Source of the DNA: Rhodopseudomonas palustris
GTDB taxonomy: Bacteria > Pseudomonadota > Alphaproteobacteria > Rhizobiales > Xanthobacteraceae
Direction of reading: 5' to 3'
Assembly: GCF_013415845.1 (NCBI RefSeq)
Contig: NZ_CP058907.1
Location: 3,410,001 to 3,474,000 of the forward strand
Length of the DNA: 64,000 nt
Of this stretch, positions 9,640 to 21,580 are shown piece after piece (position 1 is the first letter of the stretch; each line of letters starts with the position of its first letter). The notes under the pieces are model-generated. The model was not told the DNA's origin. It searched no databases and saw only the letters and a list, made by a program, of their open reading frames with translations. The position numbers were made by a program, and so were the translations under genes.

Positions 9640-11025
9640 CTACAGGCTGGCTGCGAAGGCGCGGAAGACCGGATTCTGTCGCAGCACGTCGCGCCCCGCC
9701 GAGATCAGTTCGTCGACCTGCTGCGGCGGCAGCACGAAGCGCGTGGCGATCCGCTCCAAGGACGCAGCCCGCTGCGCCTCGAGCTGATCGAACGCCAGCC
9801 GGCCGACGAAGAAGCGCAGGTCGCGGCAGTCCCAGCCGGGTCCGGCACCGTAGCGCGCCCGATCCGCTGCCGACAGGCCGCAGCGCCAGCGCACCAGCTT
9901 GTCGCGCCAATCCGAGATCGTGCGATCGAACGCCGTGTAGCTGGCGCCGACGCTGGCATCTATCGTGGTGTCGACGGCGGCCTTGAGCAGCTCGACGCCG
10001 CTCGGACCTTCGACGGTGTCGACCCAGTTGCCCGAGATGCCGGTCTTGGCGTCGACCACCAGCATCATCAGCCGCCGCAGCTTGACCGCCTGCTGCGGGG
10101 TCAGCGGACCGTACGGCGTCTCCGAGGACTCGCGCGCGATCGTGAGCGCCGAGACGCCGTAATTGTCGACCAGCCCGCCGTCGAGCAGCTTGATGAAGGG
10201 GACCGCGCCCTCGCGATAACGCAGCACCGCCTTGGCGTAGGAGCTCAGCATCGGCGAGGAGTTGCCCTCGGCCGTCGCGGCGCGCCGGACCCAGCGCGGC
10301 AGCGGTGTGTTACAGGCACCGGGAAACGCCTGGACAACCGCCGGAGCAAACGCGAGCGGCACCGCCGCCGAGGCCGCGACCGCGTTCGACAGCGGATAGG
10401 CGTCGAGGTCGCTGCAGATGGCGGAGAACGACGTGCTGGTGAACACGAACGGCACGCGATTGTAGATGTCGGAGGCGTTGATCCACACCGTCGGCCGGTC
10501 GCCGGCGCGCAGTTGCGCGAAGGTCGCGCCCTCGAACAGATGCGCGTCGAGCCAACGGGTGAAGCCGACCGAGTCGTTGATGCCGCCGGTGAACGCCTTG
10601 CCGATGGTGTTGAGCGACAGCGTGGTCTGGAGCCCCTCTTCCGCATTGCGCAGCAGGAAGCGCTCGCGGAAGTCGCTGAGCGCAGCGCGTCCCTTCAGGC
10701 CGAAATAGGCGGCAGTGACCGACCCGCCGGAGACTCCAGAGACGAAGCCGACACGATCGAGCATCGCTGAACGCGCGCCATGCAGCGGCACGCGCTCCAT
10801 CTCCGACAACACGCCGAACGAGAATGCCGCCGCGCGGGTGCCGCCGCCCGAGAACGACAGGCCAATGATGGCGTCTTCGCTGCGCGTGCCGATGTCGGAC
10901 GCAACCTTGTCGGCAACCACTCCTTCGAGCGGCACGTTGACCGGCGTGTTGTAAACCGAGGCGCAACCGGCGAGCACGAGGCAGGCGGCGGCTGCGGACA
11001 GAAGACGATCTCTCCACGGCTTCAT
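9640..11025 (-). CDS. Patatin-like phospholipase lipoprotein
   Basis: The 461-residue product starts with a lipoprotein signal (lipobox LAGC), so it should be anchored in the envelope. The patatin catalytic parts are complete: the oxyanion loop SGGGTRAA, the nucleophile serine in GVSGGS, and the catalytic aspartate in DGGLVDNYG. The family hydrolyses phospholipid or other acyl esters with a Ser-Asp dyad. It is longer than the core patatin domain, with an extra C-terminal helical part of about 100 residues. The ATG at 11025 is chosen because it begins the signal peptide ([10 protein letters not shown]); the ribosome-binding site is poor. It lies between gatB and a histidine kinase, both on the same strand. 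Confidence 0.88.
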   Translation of the reverse strand: MKPWRDRLLSAAAACLVLAGCASVYNTPVNVPLEGVVADKVASDIGTRSEDAIIGLSFSGGGTRAAAFSFGVLSEMERVPLHGARSAMLDRVGFVSGVSGGSVTAAYFGLKGRAALSDFRERFLLRNAEEGLQTTLSLNTIGKAFTGGINDSVGFTRWLDAHLFEGATFAQLRAGDRPTVWINASDIYNRVPFVFTSTSFSAICSDLDAYPLSNAVAASAAVPLAFAPAVVQAFPGACNTPLPRWVRRAATAEGNSSPMLSSYAKAVLRYREGAVPFIKLLDGGLVDNYGVSALTIARESSETPYGPLTPQQAVKLRRLMMLVVDAKTGISGNWVDTVEGPSGVELLKAAVDTTIDASVGASYTAFDRTISDWRDKLVRWRCGLSAADRARYGAGPGWDCRDLRFFVGRLAFDQLEAQRAASLERIATRFVLPPQQVDELISAGRDVLRQNPVFRAFAASL

Positions 11026-11166
11026 CGAGAGGACACCGGTTGAAGGGGCGGCAACATTGATGCCGCGGACCATCGGCTGCAAAGGTTCAGGTCCACTTAA
11101 CGCTGCGGAACCAGGGAAGCTGGCGGTCGGCTTGTGGCATAAGCAAGGCGAGGTGCCCGTGTTCGA

Positions 11167-12273
11167 TCAATTCGCAGCGCGCGGGGACGGCGCATCGAAG
11201 CCGATGGTGAAGAACGCGCCCTGCCCGCGAATGCTGCGCGCTTCGAAACTGACGTTGCGGGCGTTCTCCTTCAGCGTCTGCAGAATCAGCGCGCCAAGCT
11301 TGCGCGGCGACGGCCAGCTCTGCCCGTCGGGAAGGCCGGCGCCATCATCCGACACCATGATCCTGACACGGCCCTGATCGGTCTCGCAGATCACCTTGAT
11401 CCGTCCGGCGTCGCGGCCGACGAAGGCGTATTTCAGCGCGTTGGTCAGCATCTCGTTGACCAGCAGCCCGGCCGGCATCGCGATGTTGACCGATAGCGGG
11501 CAATAGTCGGCATGCACCTCGCAATTGATCTCGCCGGCGGCGTTGGCGCGGATCACCGCGTTGGCGATATCTGAGAGATACTGGCCGAGATCGATCTGCC
11601 CGGCGTCGGCGCTCGGGGTCTCGTCCGACAACACACGGTACAGCGCGGTCAGCGCATCGATCCGGCTGGCGAGTCGCGCCAGTGCCACGGTCTCGCCTTC
11701 CGCGGCAGAGCGCGCTTCGAGCCGGATCAGGGCGGTAATCAGCTGCAGATTGTTTTTCACCCGATGCTGCAGCTCGCGCATCAGGGTGTCGCGCTCGCGG
11801 ATCTGACTTTCGAACCGCTCGATCTGCGCCCGCTCGCGGCCGCCGACGTCGACCAGTGCAACAATCCGATAGTTCTCGACGCCGTCGTCGCTTTCGATCA
11901 CCGCCGCATAGGCCTGGACGATCAGCAACCGCTCCGATGGCGCGGTCTTGCGGAATACACCAAGGAAATCTTCGTCGTCGCGGATCGTGGCGCCGAGCGC
12001 GCGGCCAGTGTCATCGTGGTCAGAAAAGTCGTCGAGGCAAGACCAGCCCCTGCCGTCGACATCGGCCTTAGACAGCTCTGTCAGCGCCTCGAACGCCTGA
12101 TTGATATAGACGATCCGCTGGCCCTCGCCGCAGCCCCGCGACACCGCGATCGCCACCGGCACATTGTCCAGCAGGTGCTTGTAGCGATCGCTCTCGATCG
12201 CCGCGGCCAGCTTTGGCGATCCGAGGATCTGATCGACACCTTGCGGTGGACCTTGGACGTCGTCAGCGCTCAT
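11167..12273 (-). CDS. PAS domain HisKA_2-type sensor histidine kinase
   Basis: The 368-residue product has no membrane segment. A PAS domain covers about residues 28-145 (IVYINQAFEALTELSKADV, then RLLIVQAYAAVIESDDGVENY). The dimerisation/phosphoacceptor helix has MRELQHRVKNNLQLI with His170, the HisKA_2 pattern, followed by an HATPase domain with the N box LVNEMLTNALKYAF and the G box SDDGAGLP. Such cytosolic kinases are typical of LOV/PAS light or redox sensors and of the general stress pathway (PhyR-type), but the Cys needed for a flavin-binding LOV domain is not evident. No cognate regulator is adjacent. The ATG at 12273 has an AGGGTGG site. Confidence 0.88.
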   Translation of the reverse strand: MSADDVQGPPQGVDQILGSPKLAAAIESDRYKHLLDNVPVAIAVSRGCGEGQRIVYINQAFEALTELSKADVDGRGWSCLDDFSDHDDTGRALGATIRDDEDFLGVFRKTAPSERLLIVQAYAAVIESDDGVENYRIVALVDVGGRERAQIERFESQIRERDTLMRELQHRVKNNLQLITALIRLEARSAAEGETVALARLASRIDALTALYRVLSDETPSADAGQIDLGQYLSDIANAVIRANAAGEINCEVHADYCPLSVNIAMPAGLLVNEMLTNALKYAFVGRDAGRIKVICETDQGRVRIMVSDDGAGLPDGQSWPSPRKLGALILQTLKENARNVSFEARSIRGQGAFFTIGFDAPSPRAAN

Positions 12274-12349
12274 GCAACCACCCTGCCCCGGCCGAGAATG
12301 GCCAACGGCGCCAGCAAACGCAACGTCTAACGCGCGCGGACGATCGGAC

Positions 12350-13828
12350 TCAGGCCCACCACTTGGCCGGCGTGAACCGTCCGGCTGCCTGCTCAATCAC
12401 CTCGCCGAGCGAGAACAAGGTGTCCTCGTCGAACGGCCGGCCGATCAGCTGCAGTCCGAGCGGCAGACCTTGGGAGTCGCTTCCCGCCGGGACGGCGATG
12501 CCAGGCAGGCCGGCCATGTTCACCGTCACGGTAAAGATGTCGTTCAGATACATCTCGACCGGATCGGCGCCACCCTTCTCGCCGATGCCGAACGCCGCCG
12601 AGGGCGTCGCCGGCGTCAGGATCGCGGAGACGCCCTGATCGAAGCATTGCTCGAAGTCGCGCTTGATCAGCGTGCGCACCTTCTGGGCGCGCAGATAGTA
12701 CGCGTCGTAATAGCCGGCCGACAGCACGTAGGTGCCGATCATGATGCGGCGCTTCACCTCGGCGCCGAAGCCGGCAGCGCGCGTGTTCTCGTACATCTCG
12801 ATGATGTTGCGGCCGTTGACGCGCGCGCCGTAGCGGACGCCGTCATAACGCGCGAGGTTCGACGAAGCCTCCGCCGGAGCCACGATATAATAGGCCGGCA
12901 GCGCGTATTTGGTGTGCGGCAGCGACACCTCGACGAGCTCAGCGCCCGCGGCTTTCAGCCACTCGGCACCCTGGCTCCAGAGCTTCTCAATTTCGGCCGG
13001 CATGCCGTCGAGCCGGTACTCTTTCGGGATGCCGATCTTCATGCCCTTCACCGAGCCGCCGACCGCGGCCTCGTAATTGGGCACCGGCCGATCGACCGAG
13101 GTGGTGTCCTTCGGATCATGGCCGGCCATCGATCGCAGCAGGATCGCGCTGTCGCGCACCGTGCGGGCGATCGGGCCCGCCTGATCGAGAGAGGATGCGA
13201 ACGCGACGATGCCCCAGCGCGAGCAGCGGCCATAGGTCGGCTTGATGCCGACCGTGCCGGTGAACGCCGCCGGCTGACGGATCGAGCCGCCGGTGTCGGT
13301 CGCGGTGGCGCCGAGGCACAGGCCCGCCGCAACCGCAGCGGCCGAACCGCCGGACGAGCCGCCCGGCACCAGCTTGGCGTCGGAGCCGGCACGGCGCCAC
13401 GGATTGATCACCGGGCCGAAGCACGAGGTCTCGTTCGACGAGCCCATCGCGAACTCGTCGTTGTTGAGCTTGCCGAGCAGCACCGCGCCGTCGCGCCACA
13501 GCTGCGTCGTCACGGTCGACTCGTAGGTCGGCTTGAAGTCTCCGAGGATCTTGGAGCACGCGGTGGTGCGCTCGCCCTTGGTGGCGAACAGGTCTTTGAT
13601 GCCGAGCGGCAGCCCGGCCAGCGGTCCGCCCTCGCCCTTTGCGATCTGCGCGTCCGCGGCCTTCGCCATCTGGCGCGCCTGTTCCGGCGTCTCCAGCACA
13701 TAGGCGTTGAGCACGCGCGCGGCTTCGATCGCGGCGAGGTGGGCGTCGGTCAGTTCGACCGCGGTGAAGGACTTGTTTGCGAGGCCATCGCGGGCCTCGG
13801 CCAGCGTCAGCGAAGTCAGGTCGGTCAT
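12350..13828 (-). CDS. gatA: Aspartyl/glutamyl-tRNA amidotransferase subunit A
   Basis: GatA releases ammonia from glutamine or asparagine for the GatB-catalysed transamidation. The 492-residue product is full length for the family and has the amidase-signature triad: Lys78 in [10 protein letters not shown], the cis-serine Ser158 in [15 protein letters not shown] and the nucleophile Ser182 in [10 protein letters not shown], with the same 24-residue spacing between the two serines as in characterised GatA. It stands about 600 bases after gatC, with two small genes between (one on the opposite strand). Confidence 0.97.
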   Translation of the reverse strand: MTDLTSLTLAEARDGLANKSFTAVELTDAHLAAIEAARVLNAYVLETPEQARQMAKAADAQIAKGEGGPLAGLPLGIKDLFATKGERTTACSKILGDFKPTYESTVTTQLWRDGAVLLGKLNNDEFAMGSSNETSCFGPVINPWRRAGSDAKLVPGGSSGGSAAAVAAGLCLGATATDTGGSIRQPAAFTGTVGIKPTYGRCSRWGIVAFASSLDQAGPIARTVRDSAILLRSMAGHDPKDTTSVDRPVPNYEAAVGGSVKGMKIGIPKEYRLDGMPAEIEKLWSQGAEWLKAAGAELVEVSLPHTKYALPAYYIVAPAEASSNLARYDGVRYGARVNGRNIIEMYENTRAAGFGAEVKRRIMIGTYVLSAGYYDAYYLRAQKVRTLIKRDFEQCFDQGVSAILTPATPSAAFGIGEKGGADPVEMYLNDIFTVTVNMAGLPGIAVPAGSDSQGLPLGLQLIGRPFDEDTLFSLGEVIEQAAGRFTPAKWWA

Positions 13829-14003
13829 GGTTCAGGGCACGCCTGGATAAAAGCCGGCGACAGGCCGGTCACGGGCGCCGCGGATCGTGCGGCTCTGTTG
13901 CAGCGCTGGCTAGCACAGCGCCTCCGGGAAATGAAGCGATTGCCCCCGGAATCGGTCTTTCGAGCGTGATAAGATGTGCCCCAGCTATCGTGGAGGCCGC
14001 GCC

Positions 14004-14201
14004 ATGCCATGGGAAAATCCGCCGGGAAAACGCTATTTCGGCAAGCCAGTCACTGACGATCCCGACGATGCGCCGGAACTACTGGAGGACTTTTTCGAGG
14101 ACGCTGTTTACCGTGTCAGCGGCAGGACCGTCTCCCGCGAGGAGTTTGCGGCCTTGGTCCAGGAAAGGACCAAGGCCATCGGCAAGCCTGACAAGTCTTA
14201 G
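14004..14201 (+). CDS. Small acidic hypothetical protein (65 aa)
   Basis: This plus-strand gene lies between gatC and gatA, against their direction. The product has a conserved-looking start MPWENPPGKRYFGKPV, a central acidic helix (DDPDDAPELLEDFFEDAV) and a basic end. The ATG at 14004 is preceded by GTGGAGG at good spacing; an upstream ATG at 13974 would add ten residues. No domain is recognised. The 3' part of the gene contains a perfect 11-base inverted repeat (14150-14177), which would fold in the mRNA. Confidence 0.6.
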   Translation: MPWENPPGKRYFGKPVTDDPDDAPELLEDFFEDAVYRVSGRTVSREEFAALVQERTKAIGKPDKS

Positions 14202-14207
14202 TTGAGC

Positions 14208-14414
14208 CTACTTATTGACCGGGCTGCAGAAGAACGGCGACAGCGTCTTGTCGTTATCGGGCGCGTCGCGGCGGGCCTTGTCGGCGGCCTGCAACTGGTC
14301 GAGCACCGCATCCATCGCCTTATCGGCGTCGACGACCTTGCCCTGCCGCCCCATCGCGTCGAGGTAGTCCATATAGGCCTGATAGGCCTTCTCGTCGTCG
14401 CACAGCAGGCACAT
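14208..14414 (-). CDS. Small cysteine-containing hypothetical protein (68 aa)
   Basis: The product begins MCLLCDDEKAYQAYMDYL, so it carries a CxxC pair at the very N-terminus and another Cys near the C-terminus (PFFCSPVNK), which could hold a metal or a disulfide. The middle is helical and charged. It lies 11 bases after gatC on the same strand and is probably co-transcribed with it. It meets the plus-strand 65-residue gene end to end. No function is recognised; the position suggests a passenger of the gatC transcript. Confidence 0.65.
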   Translation of the reverse strand: MCLLCDDEKAYQAYMDYLDAMGRQGKVVDADKAMDAVLDQLQAADKARRDAPDNDKTLSPFFCSPVNK

Positions 14415-14425
14415 CGGCGCGTCCT

Positions 14426-15878
<1,453 letters not shown>

Positions 15879-16037
15879 GATCAGGCTCTCGCGATTGTAG
15901 GGGAAAGCGGCGCAGCCTCGTTGCCCGCCGCGGACAGTTTTACACACCGCCTTGTGGCTCGGCTATGGCGCCTCGAGCCCCTCACGACGAACCAATGGAT
16001 GTTTTGGCAAGTCGACCGCGCGTGCTATGCGGGCGTC

Positions 16038-16520
16038 ATGCCTGCCCTGATCCTTCCTCTGATCGAAGCCGCCGCGCATTGGCCGGCGCGCGGTGCCCTG
16101 CTTGGCCTCGACCTCGGCACCAAGACGATCGGCGTCGCCGCGTCCGACCCGGACCGCAAGCTCGCCACCGGCGTCGAGACCATCGCCCGCAAGGCGTTCA
16201 CCGCCGATGCGGCCCGGCTGCTGGCGCTGGCCGCCGAACGCACCGCCTGCGGCTTCGTGCTCGGCCTGCCGCTCAACATGGACGGCAGCGAAGGCCCGCG
16301 CGCGCAGTCGACCCGCGCCTTCGCCCGCAATCTCTCCCGGCTCACCGAGCTACCGATCGGGCTCTGGGACGAACGGCTGTCGACCGCCGCGGTCGAGCGC
16401 GAGCTGATCGCCAACGACGTCAGCCGGGCGAAACGGGCCAAGGTGATTGACGAGCACGCGGCGATCTTCATCCTGCAGGGCGCGCTCGACCGGCTCGCGG
16501 CGCTCCGCCGAGCCGAGTGA
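16038..16520 (+). CDS. ruvX: Putative pre-16S rRNA nuclease / Holliday junction resolvase RuvX (YqgF)
   Basis: The 160-residue product has the RNase H-like fold signature LLGLDLGTKTIGVA with the first catalytic Asp, the GLPLNMDGSEGPRA strand-loop, the DERLST motif with the second acidic residue, and the final Asp in VIDEHAAIFILQ. YqgF processes the 5' end of 16S rRNA in E. coli and has been proposed to cut recombination junctions. Start ATG at 16038 (MPALILPLI) is chosen on family length; further in-frame codons upstream would add unlikely sequence. It is followed by a YchJ-like gene 21 bases on. Confidence 0.93.
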   Translation: MPALILPLIEAAAHWPARGALLGLDLGTKTIGVAASDPDRKLATGVETIARKAFTADAARLLALAAERTACGFVLGLPLNMDGSEGPRAQSTRAFARNLSRLTELPIGLWDERLSTAAVERELIANDVSRAKRAKVIDEHAAIFILQGALDRLAALRRAE

Positions 16521-16541
16521 GCCAACAACAGGACTGATCCG

Positions 16542-16928
16542 ATGAATTGCGTGTGCGGCTCGGGCAAGACTTACGACGACTGCTGCGGCCCCCTGCTCGC
16601 CCGCACCCGGCCTGCAGCCTCACCGGAAGCGCTGATGCGGTCGCGCTACGCGGCGTATGCGCTGAAGGACTTCGACTACATTGTCGAGACCACCGATCCG
16701 GAGCGGCGTGACCTGTTCGATCACGACGTCAACCGCGCCTGGATGGAGGAGTCCGACTTCCTCGAACTACGGGTACTCGGCAGCAGCGAGAAAGGCAGCC
16801 GTGGCACCGTCGAGTTCATCGCCCGCTTCCGCCGCCGCGGCGGCCCCGAGCAGAGCCATCATGAGCGCTCGCAATTCCGCAAAGCGCGCGGTCGCTGGTA
16901 CTTCTCGGAAGGCGAAGCGGTCGACTGA
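16542..16928 (+). CDS. YchJ/UPF0225-like SEC-C motif protein
   Basis: The 128-residue product begins with a SEC-C zinc-binding motif, CVCGSGKTYDDCCGP, as in the end of SecA and in YchJ. The following NTF2-like domain has SPEALMRSRYAAYALKDFDYI, typical of YchJ, and ends with a predicted strand GRWYFSEGE. YchJ proteins carry a SEC-C motif at both ends; here only the N-terminal one is clear. Function of the family is unknown. It is 21 bases downstream of ruvX and probably in the same transcript. Confidence 0.88.
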   Translation: MNCVCGSGKTYDDCCGPLLARTRPAASPEALMRSRYAAYALKDFDYIVETTDPERRDLFDHDVNRAWMEESDFLELRVLGSSEKGSRGTVEFIARFRRRGGPEQSHHERSQFRKARGRWYFSEGEAVD

Positions 16929-16941
16929 TCACTTGCGCTCC

Positions 16942-17023
16942 CGTCATTGCGAGGAGCGAAGCGACGAAGCGATCCAGAAACTCAGTGCACCACACCTCTG
17001 GATTGCTTCGCTCGCCATGACGG
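16942..17023. repeat. Palindromic intergenic repeat, copy 1
   Basis: This 82-base imperfect palindrome starts CGTCATTGCGAGGAGCGAAG and ends with the inverted equivalent around GGATTGCTTCGCTCGCCATGACGG. It lies between the convergent YchJ-like and aidB genes. The arms match two further copies at 22924 and 40135; the central 25 bases are unrelated. It may act as a bidirectional terminator or be a short mobile palindrome. Confidence 0.8.
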
Positions 17024-17054
17024 AGTTAGCGCTTCCGTAAAAGCACCGGCTGGC

Positions 17055-18704
17055 TCACATCTCCGGCAGCACGCGCCCCAACAGGCCCTTCGCAATCTCG
17101 GTCGGAATATCGGAAGCGCCGTAGAGCGTTGCCGGCTCGGGCACCAAGCGGGTGCGGGCGAAAAGTTCGGCGTGCGGCGGGTGGATTTCGTTCAGCGCCG
17201 CGGCAGCAGCGAGCTTGGCCAGCATCTCGACCGCAAGCCTCGCGGTGCGCTCGTTGTCGACCTGCAGCAGCGCACGTGCGATCAGACCTGCCGCCGCCGG
17301 TCCGCCGGTGAGCGCCGAGGTATCCTGGATCAGCGCCTGCAACACCTCGGTGCCGGCATCGCTCTCGCGCGACATCGCCCGCAGCACGTCGAGGCACATC
17401 ACATTGCCCGAGCCTTCCCAGATCGCATTGACCGGCGCCTCGCGATAGTGTCGCGCCAGGATGCCGTCCTCGACGTAGCCATTGCCGCCGAGACATTCCA
17501 TCGCTTCGTACACAAATGGCGGCGCTGACTTGCAGATCCAGTATTTCACCGCCGGCGTCAGCAGCCGCATATAGGCTGCTTCGAGCGGATCGTTCGGCGC
17601 TTCGTCGAAAGCGCGGCACAGCCGCATCACTAGCGCCACCGAGGCCTCGACCTGCAGCGCCATGTCGGCGAGCACCGACACCATCAGCGAATGGTCGGCG
17701 AGCCGCTTCTGAAACACGGTGCGATGCCGGGTGTGATACAGCGCATGAACGAGCGACGACCGCATCAGGCCGGCAGACGCGATCGCGCAATCCTGCCGGG
17801 TGAGCTGCACCATCTGGATGATGGTGCGAATACCACGGCCGAGTTCGCCGACCGGCAGCGCATAGGCACCGGTGAACTCGACTTCGGACGAGGCATTGGA
17901 GCGGTTGCCGAGCTTGTCCTTGAGCCGCTGGAAACGGATCTCGTTGACCGAGCCGTCGGGCTGGAAGCGCGGCATGAAGAAGCAGCTCAGTCCCTCGTCG
18001 GTTTGCGCCAGCACCAGGAAGGCGTCGCACATCGGCGCCGACATGAACCATTTGTGGCCGACGATGCGGTAGGCGTCGCCGTCGCGGAACGCGCGCGTCG
18101 CGTTGGTGCGCACATCGGTGCCGCCCTGCTTCTCGGTCATTCCCATGCCGATGCTCATGCCGCGCTTCGCTGACCATGGCGCGAAGCTCGGATCGTACTG
18201 ACGGGTGCCGAGCACCGGCATCACCTGCGCCAGCAGGTCCGGCTGCGAGCCAAGCGCCGCCACTGATGCGCGAGTCATCGTCACAGGGCAGAGGTGACCG
18301 GTCTCGACCTGAGCGGCCATGTAGAACTTCGCGGCACGCACCACTTCCGAAGCATTGCCGGCGGGCTTGCCGTGCGCGTCCCAGGTGGAGTTGTGCAGGC
18401 CGGCCTTGAAGCTCTCCGCCATCAGCTCGTGATACGACGGATGGAATTCGACCTGATCGCGGCGCATGCCCTTGGCGTCGAAGGTCTTCAGCTTCGGGGT
18501 GTATTCGTTGGCGAGGCGGCCACGTTCGGCCATCTCGGTGGTGCCCCACGCCTTGCCGAAGGCTTCGAGCTCGACATGAGCGTTGGCGCCCTGATTGAAG
18601 GTGATCGCCTCGAGCAGCGGCCGGTCGGCGCCGAGCAGGTCAATGTCCGGAAGCGGCGGCGACTGGTTGAACACCTCGTGGGTGGCGAAGGAAGGCTGCG
18701 TCAT
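17055..18704 (-). CDS. aidB: AidB-like acyl-CoA dehydrogenase family protein
   Basis: The 549-residue product is longer than ordinary acyl-CoA dehydrogenases and carries the AidB-type N-terminal extension (EVFNQSPPLPDIDLLGADRP). Flavin-domain signatures such as GMGMTEKQGGTDVRTN, the YRIVGHKWFMSAPMCDAFLV strand and the C-terminal EAMECLGGNGYVEDG are all present. AidB binds DNA and is induced in the adaptive response to alkylating agents in E. coli; its dehydrogenase activity is weak and its role in protection is debated. The ATG at 18704 (MTQPSFATHEV) is chosen over one at 18740 on family similarity. Confidence 0.9.
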   Translation of the reverse strand: MTQPSFATHEVFNQSPPLPDIDLLGADRPLLEAITFNQGANAHVELEAFGKAWGTTEMAERGRLANEYTPKLKTFDAKGMRRDQVEFHPSYHELMAESFKAGLHNSTWDAHGKPAGNASEVVRAAKFYMAAQVETGHLCPVTMTRASVAALGSQPDLLAQVMPVLGTRQYDPSFAPWSAKRGMSIGMGMTEKQGGTDVRTNATRAFRDGDAYRIVGHKWFMSAPMCDAFLVLAQTDEGLSCFFMPRFQPDGSVNEIRFQRLKDKLGNRSNASSEVEFTGAYALPVGELGRGIRTIIQMVQLTRQDCAIASAGLMRSSLVHALYHTRHRTVFQKRLADHSLMVSVLADMALQVEASVALVMRLCRAFDEAPNDPLEAAYMRLLTPAVKYWICKSAPPFVYEAMECLGGNGYVEDGILARHYREAPVNAIWEGSGNVMCLDVLRAMSRESDAGTEVLQALIQDTSALTGGPAAAGLIARALLQVDNERTARLAVEMLAKLAAAAALNEIHPPHAELFARTRLVPEPATLYGASDIPTEIAKGLLGRVLPEM

Positions 18705-18785
18705 GGCGGTTCCAGCGAGGGGGTAAGGATTCGCGCGCATGTTACGCAGAAAACCGCCGCGATGACATGGCGGATCGCCGCGCCC

Positions 18786-20417
18786 TCACTTCATCCGTTC
18801 ACGCGCCGCCTTGAAGCCGGTGACGAACCGCGCCAGCGTGTGCGAGGTAGCGCCACGCGGCAGCATCACTTCGATCAGTGAGAACACCCCGCGCCGCTCG
18901 ACCGCGCGCTGCAGCGCCGCGGCGAGTTCGGCGCGCGTCGTCACCCGCTCGCCGAAGCCGCCGATCGAATGCGCGATGTCGGCAAAGTGCCAGTCGTCCA
19001 GATCGTTGAACTTGGATTCCGGCTGGAACACCCGCAGCATTTCCCAGCTGCAATTGTTGAACAGCACCACGATCGGATCGAGCCCGTAACGCTTGCAGTT
19101 GCCGAGCTCCCAGCCGGTCATCTGGAACGCACCGTCGCCCACCAGCACCAGCGGCCGCAGGCCGGTCGCGGCGACGCCGACGCCGGCGGGCACGCCGAAC
19201 CCCATGCCCGCGTAGTATCCCGGGGCCGCCAGCGCAGTGTTGTCGATCTCCATCGCGGTGAACAGGCAATCGCCGATATCGGCGGTCATCGGCATCTTGC
19301 CGTGGCGGTCGAACAGATCGTTGATCGCGGTGGCGATATCCGACGGTGCGATCGGCGACGCGTCGAGCGTCAGCCCACGCGGATAGGCCATCCCCTTCCC
19401 GACATTGCGCGGCCGCGGTGGATGCTGCGAGGCGTGGGCATCGAGACCGGCGATCAGGTCAGCCAGCGGCAGGTCGCGATAGACGTGGTGACCGATCTGC
19501 ACCTCGCGCCCAGTCGCCAGCACGGTGCGGCGCGGATCGGTCATGTTCGAAGACAGCGCGAAGTTGGTATCGGACAGGATGACACCGAACATCAGCACCA
19601 GGTCGGCGCCCTCGACCAGCGCCGACAGGTCCGGATCACCGGCGGCGCCGAGATAGGTGCCGGCCACTACGTCGTCGTCGCCTTCGAGCAGGCCGCGGCC
19701 CATGAACGTCGTCACCACCGGCAGGCCCAGCTTGCGGGCCAGCGCGGCGACCTGCTGCTCGACGCCGTAGCGGCGGATTTCGACGTCCACCACCATCACC
19801 GGCGACTTTGCCCTGGCGATCCGATCCAGGATTTCTTCGGCACACTCGTCCCGCGCGCCGATATCGGCCTCGCGCCGCGGCAGCTTCGGCACCGGGTCGA
19901 CCTTGGCGTCGACCATGTCGCGGGGAAATTCGATGTACACCGGCAGCGACAATTCGAGCGCGCTCCGCAGCACCCGCGCGATCTCGGCGGGCGCGGTCGC
20001 CGGATCGCTCAGCACGGCCTGATCGCAAGTGACTTCCTTGAATACCGCAAGTTGGGAATCGACGGTGCGGACCTGATGATGCAGCAGATAGCCGCTGGTG
20101 CGCTCTCGCGCGCCCGGCGCGCCGGCGATCACCACCACCGGCGAGCGCTCCGCATAGGCGCCGGCGATCGAGTTGACGAGGTTGAACGCGCCGGCCCCGT
20201 AGGTCACCACCGCGACGCCGATGCTGCCGCGATAGCGCGACGCCGCATCGGCCGCGAAGCCGACCGCCGGCTCGTGGCTCATGGTGAAATAAGGCAGCGT
20301 GCCGCTCTCCTCGATCACCTTGAAAAACGGCAGCACGAAATCGCCGGGGATGCCGAAGATCTCCCGAGCACCGTGATCCTTGAGAGCGTCGAGCAGCGCG
20401 GTCGCAAGTGTCGGCAT
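18786..20417 (-). CDS. ipdC: Thiamine-diphosphate indolepyruvate/phenylpyruvate decarboxylase
   Basis: The 543-residue product is a full-length ThDP enzyme. The N-terminal domain has FGIPGDFVLPFFKVIEESG and SHEPAVGFAADAA with the ThDP-activating Glu49, and YGAGAFNLVNSIAGAYAE. The C-terminal ThDP-binding motif GDGAFQMTGWELGNC...LFNN is complete. The sequence recalls the Azospirillum phenylpyruvate decarboxylase (PPDC/IpdC), which makes phenylacetaldehyde or indole-3-acetaldehyde, the latter leading to indoleacetic acid. Substrate preference cannot be read from sequence. It is on the same strand as aidB, 80 bases upstream of it, and divergent from pyrB. Confidence 0.88.
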   Translation of the reverse strand: MPTLATALLDALKDHGAREIFGIPGDFVLPFFKVIEESGTLPYFTMSHEPAVGFAADAASRYRGSIGVAVVTYGAGAFNLVNSIAGAYAERSPVVVIAGAPGARERTSGYLLHHQVRTVDSQLAVFKEVTCDQAVLSDPATAPAEIARVLRSALELSLPVYIEFPRDMVDAKVDPVPKLPRREADIGARDECAEEILDRIARAKSPVMVVDVEIRRYGVEQQVAALARKLGLPVVTTFMGRGLLEGDDDVVAGTYLGAAGDPDLSALVEGADLVLMFGVILSDTNFALSSNMTDPRRTVLATGREVQIGHHVYRDLPLADLIAGLDAHASQHPPRPRNVGKGMAYPRGLTLDASPIAPSDIATAINDLFDRHGKMPMTADIGDCLFTAMEIDNTALAAPGYYAGMGFGVPAGVGVAATGLRPLVLVGDGAFQMTGWELGNCKRYGLDPIVVLFNNCSWEMLRVFQPESKFNDLDDWHFADIAHSIGGFGERVTTRAELAAALQRAVERRGVFSLIEVMLPRGATSHTLARFVTGFKAARERMK

Positions 20418-20607
20418 GAGAGCTCCTGGCTGGGCAAGAAGGGCCGGACCGCTTTACCAGAGCTTCCGACTTTCGACCAACCGCACGCCAGTGTGACACG
20501 CTGCAGCGCCGAAATGCCGGCTGTTCCACAACGCCGGGGGATTATTCCGCGCCACGCCCCGTTGCCGCTTGCCCGGCTTTCCAACTCTCCCTATAGCTCT
20601 TGCTTTA

Positions 20608-21561
<954 letters not shown>

Positions 21562-21580
21562 TGCCGGAACGGGAAACAAC

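Noticed and set aside
12272..13969. Long plus-strand frame opposite gatA
   Set aside because: Arises from the strong third-position GC of gatA; composition is arginine/alanine-rich shadow with no recognisable motif.
17026..18549. 507-residue minus-strand frame overlapping aidB
   Set aside because: Alternative frame of aidB; the AidB motifs are in the other frame.
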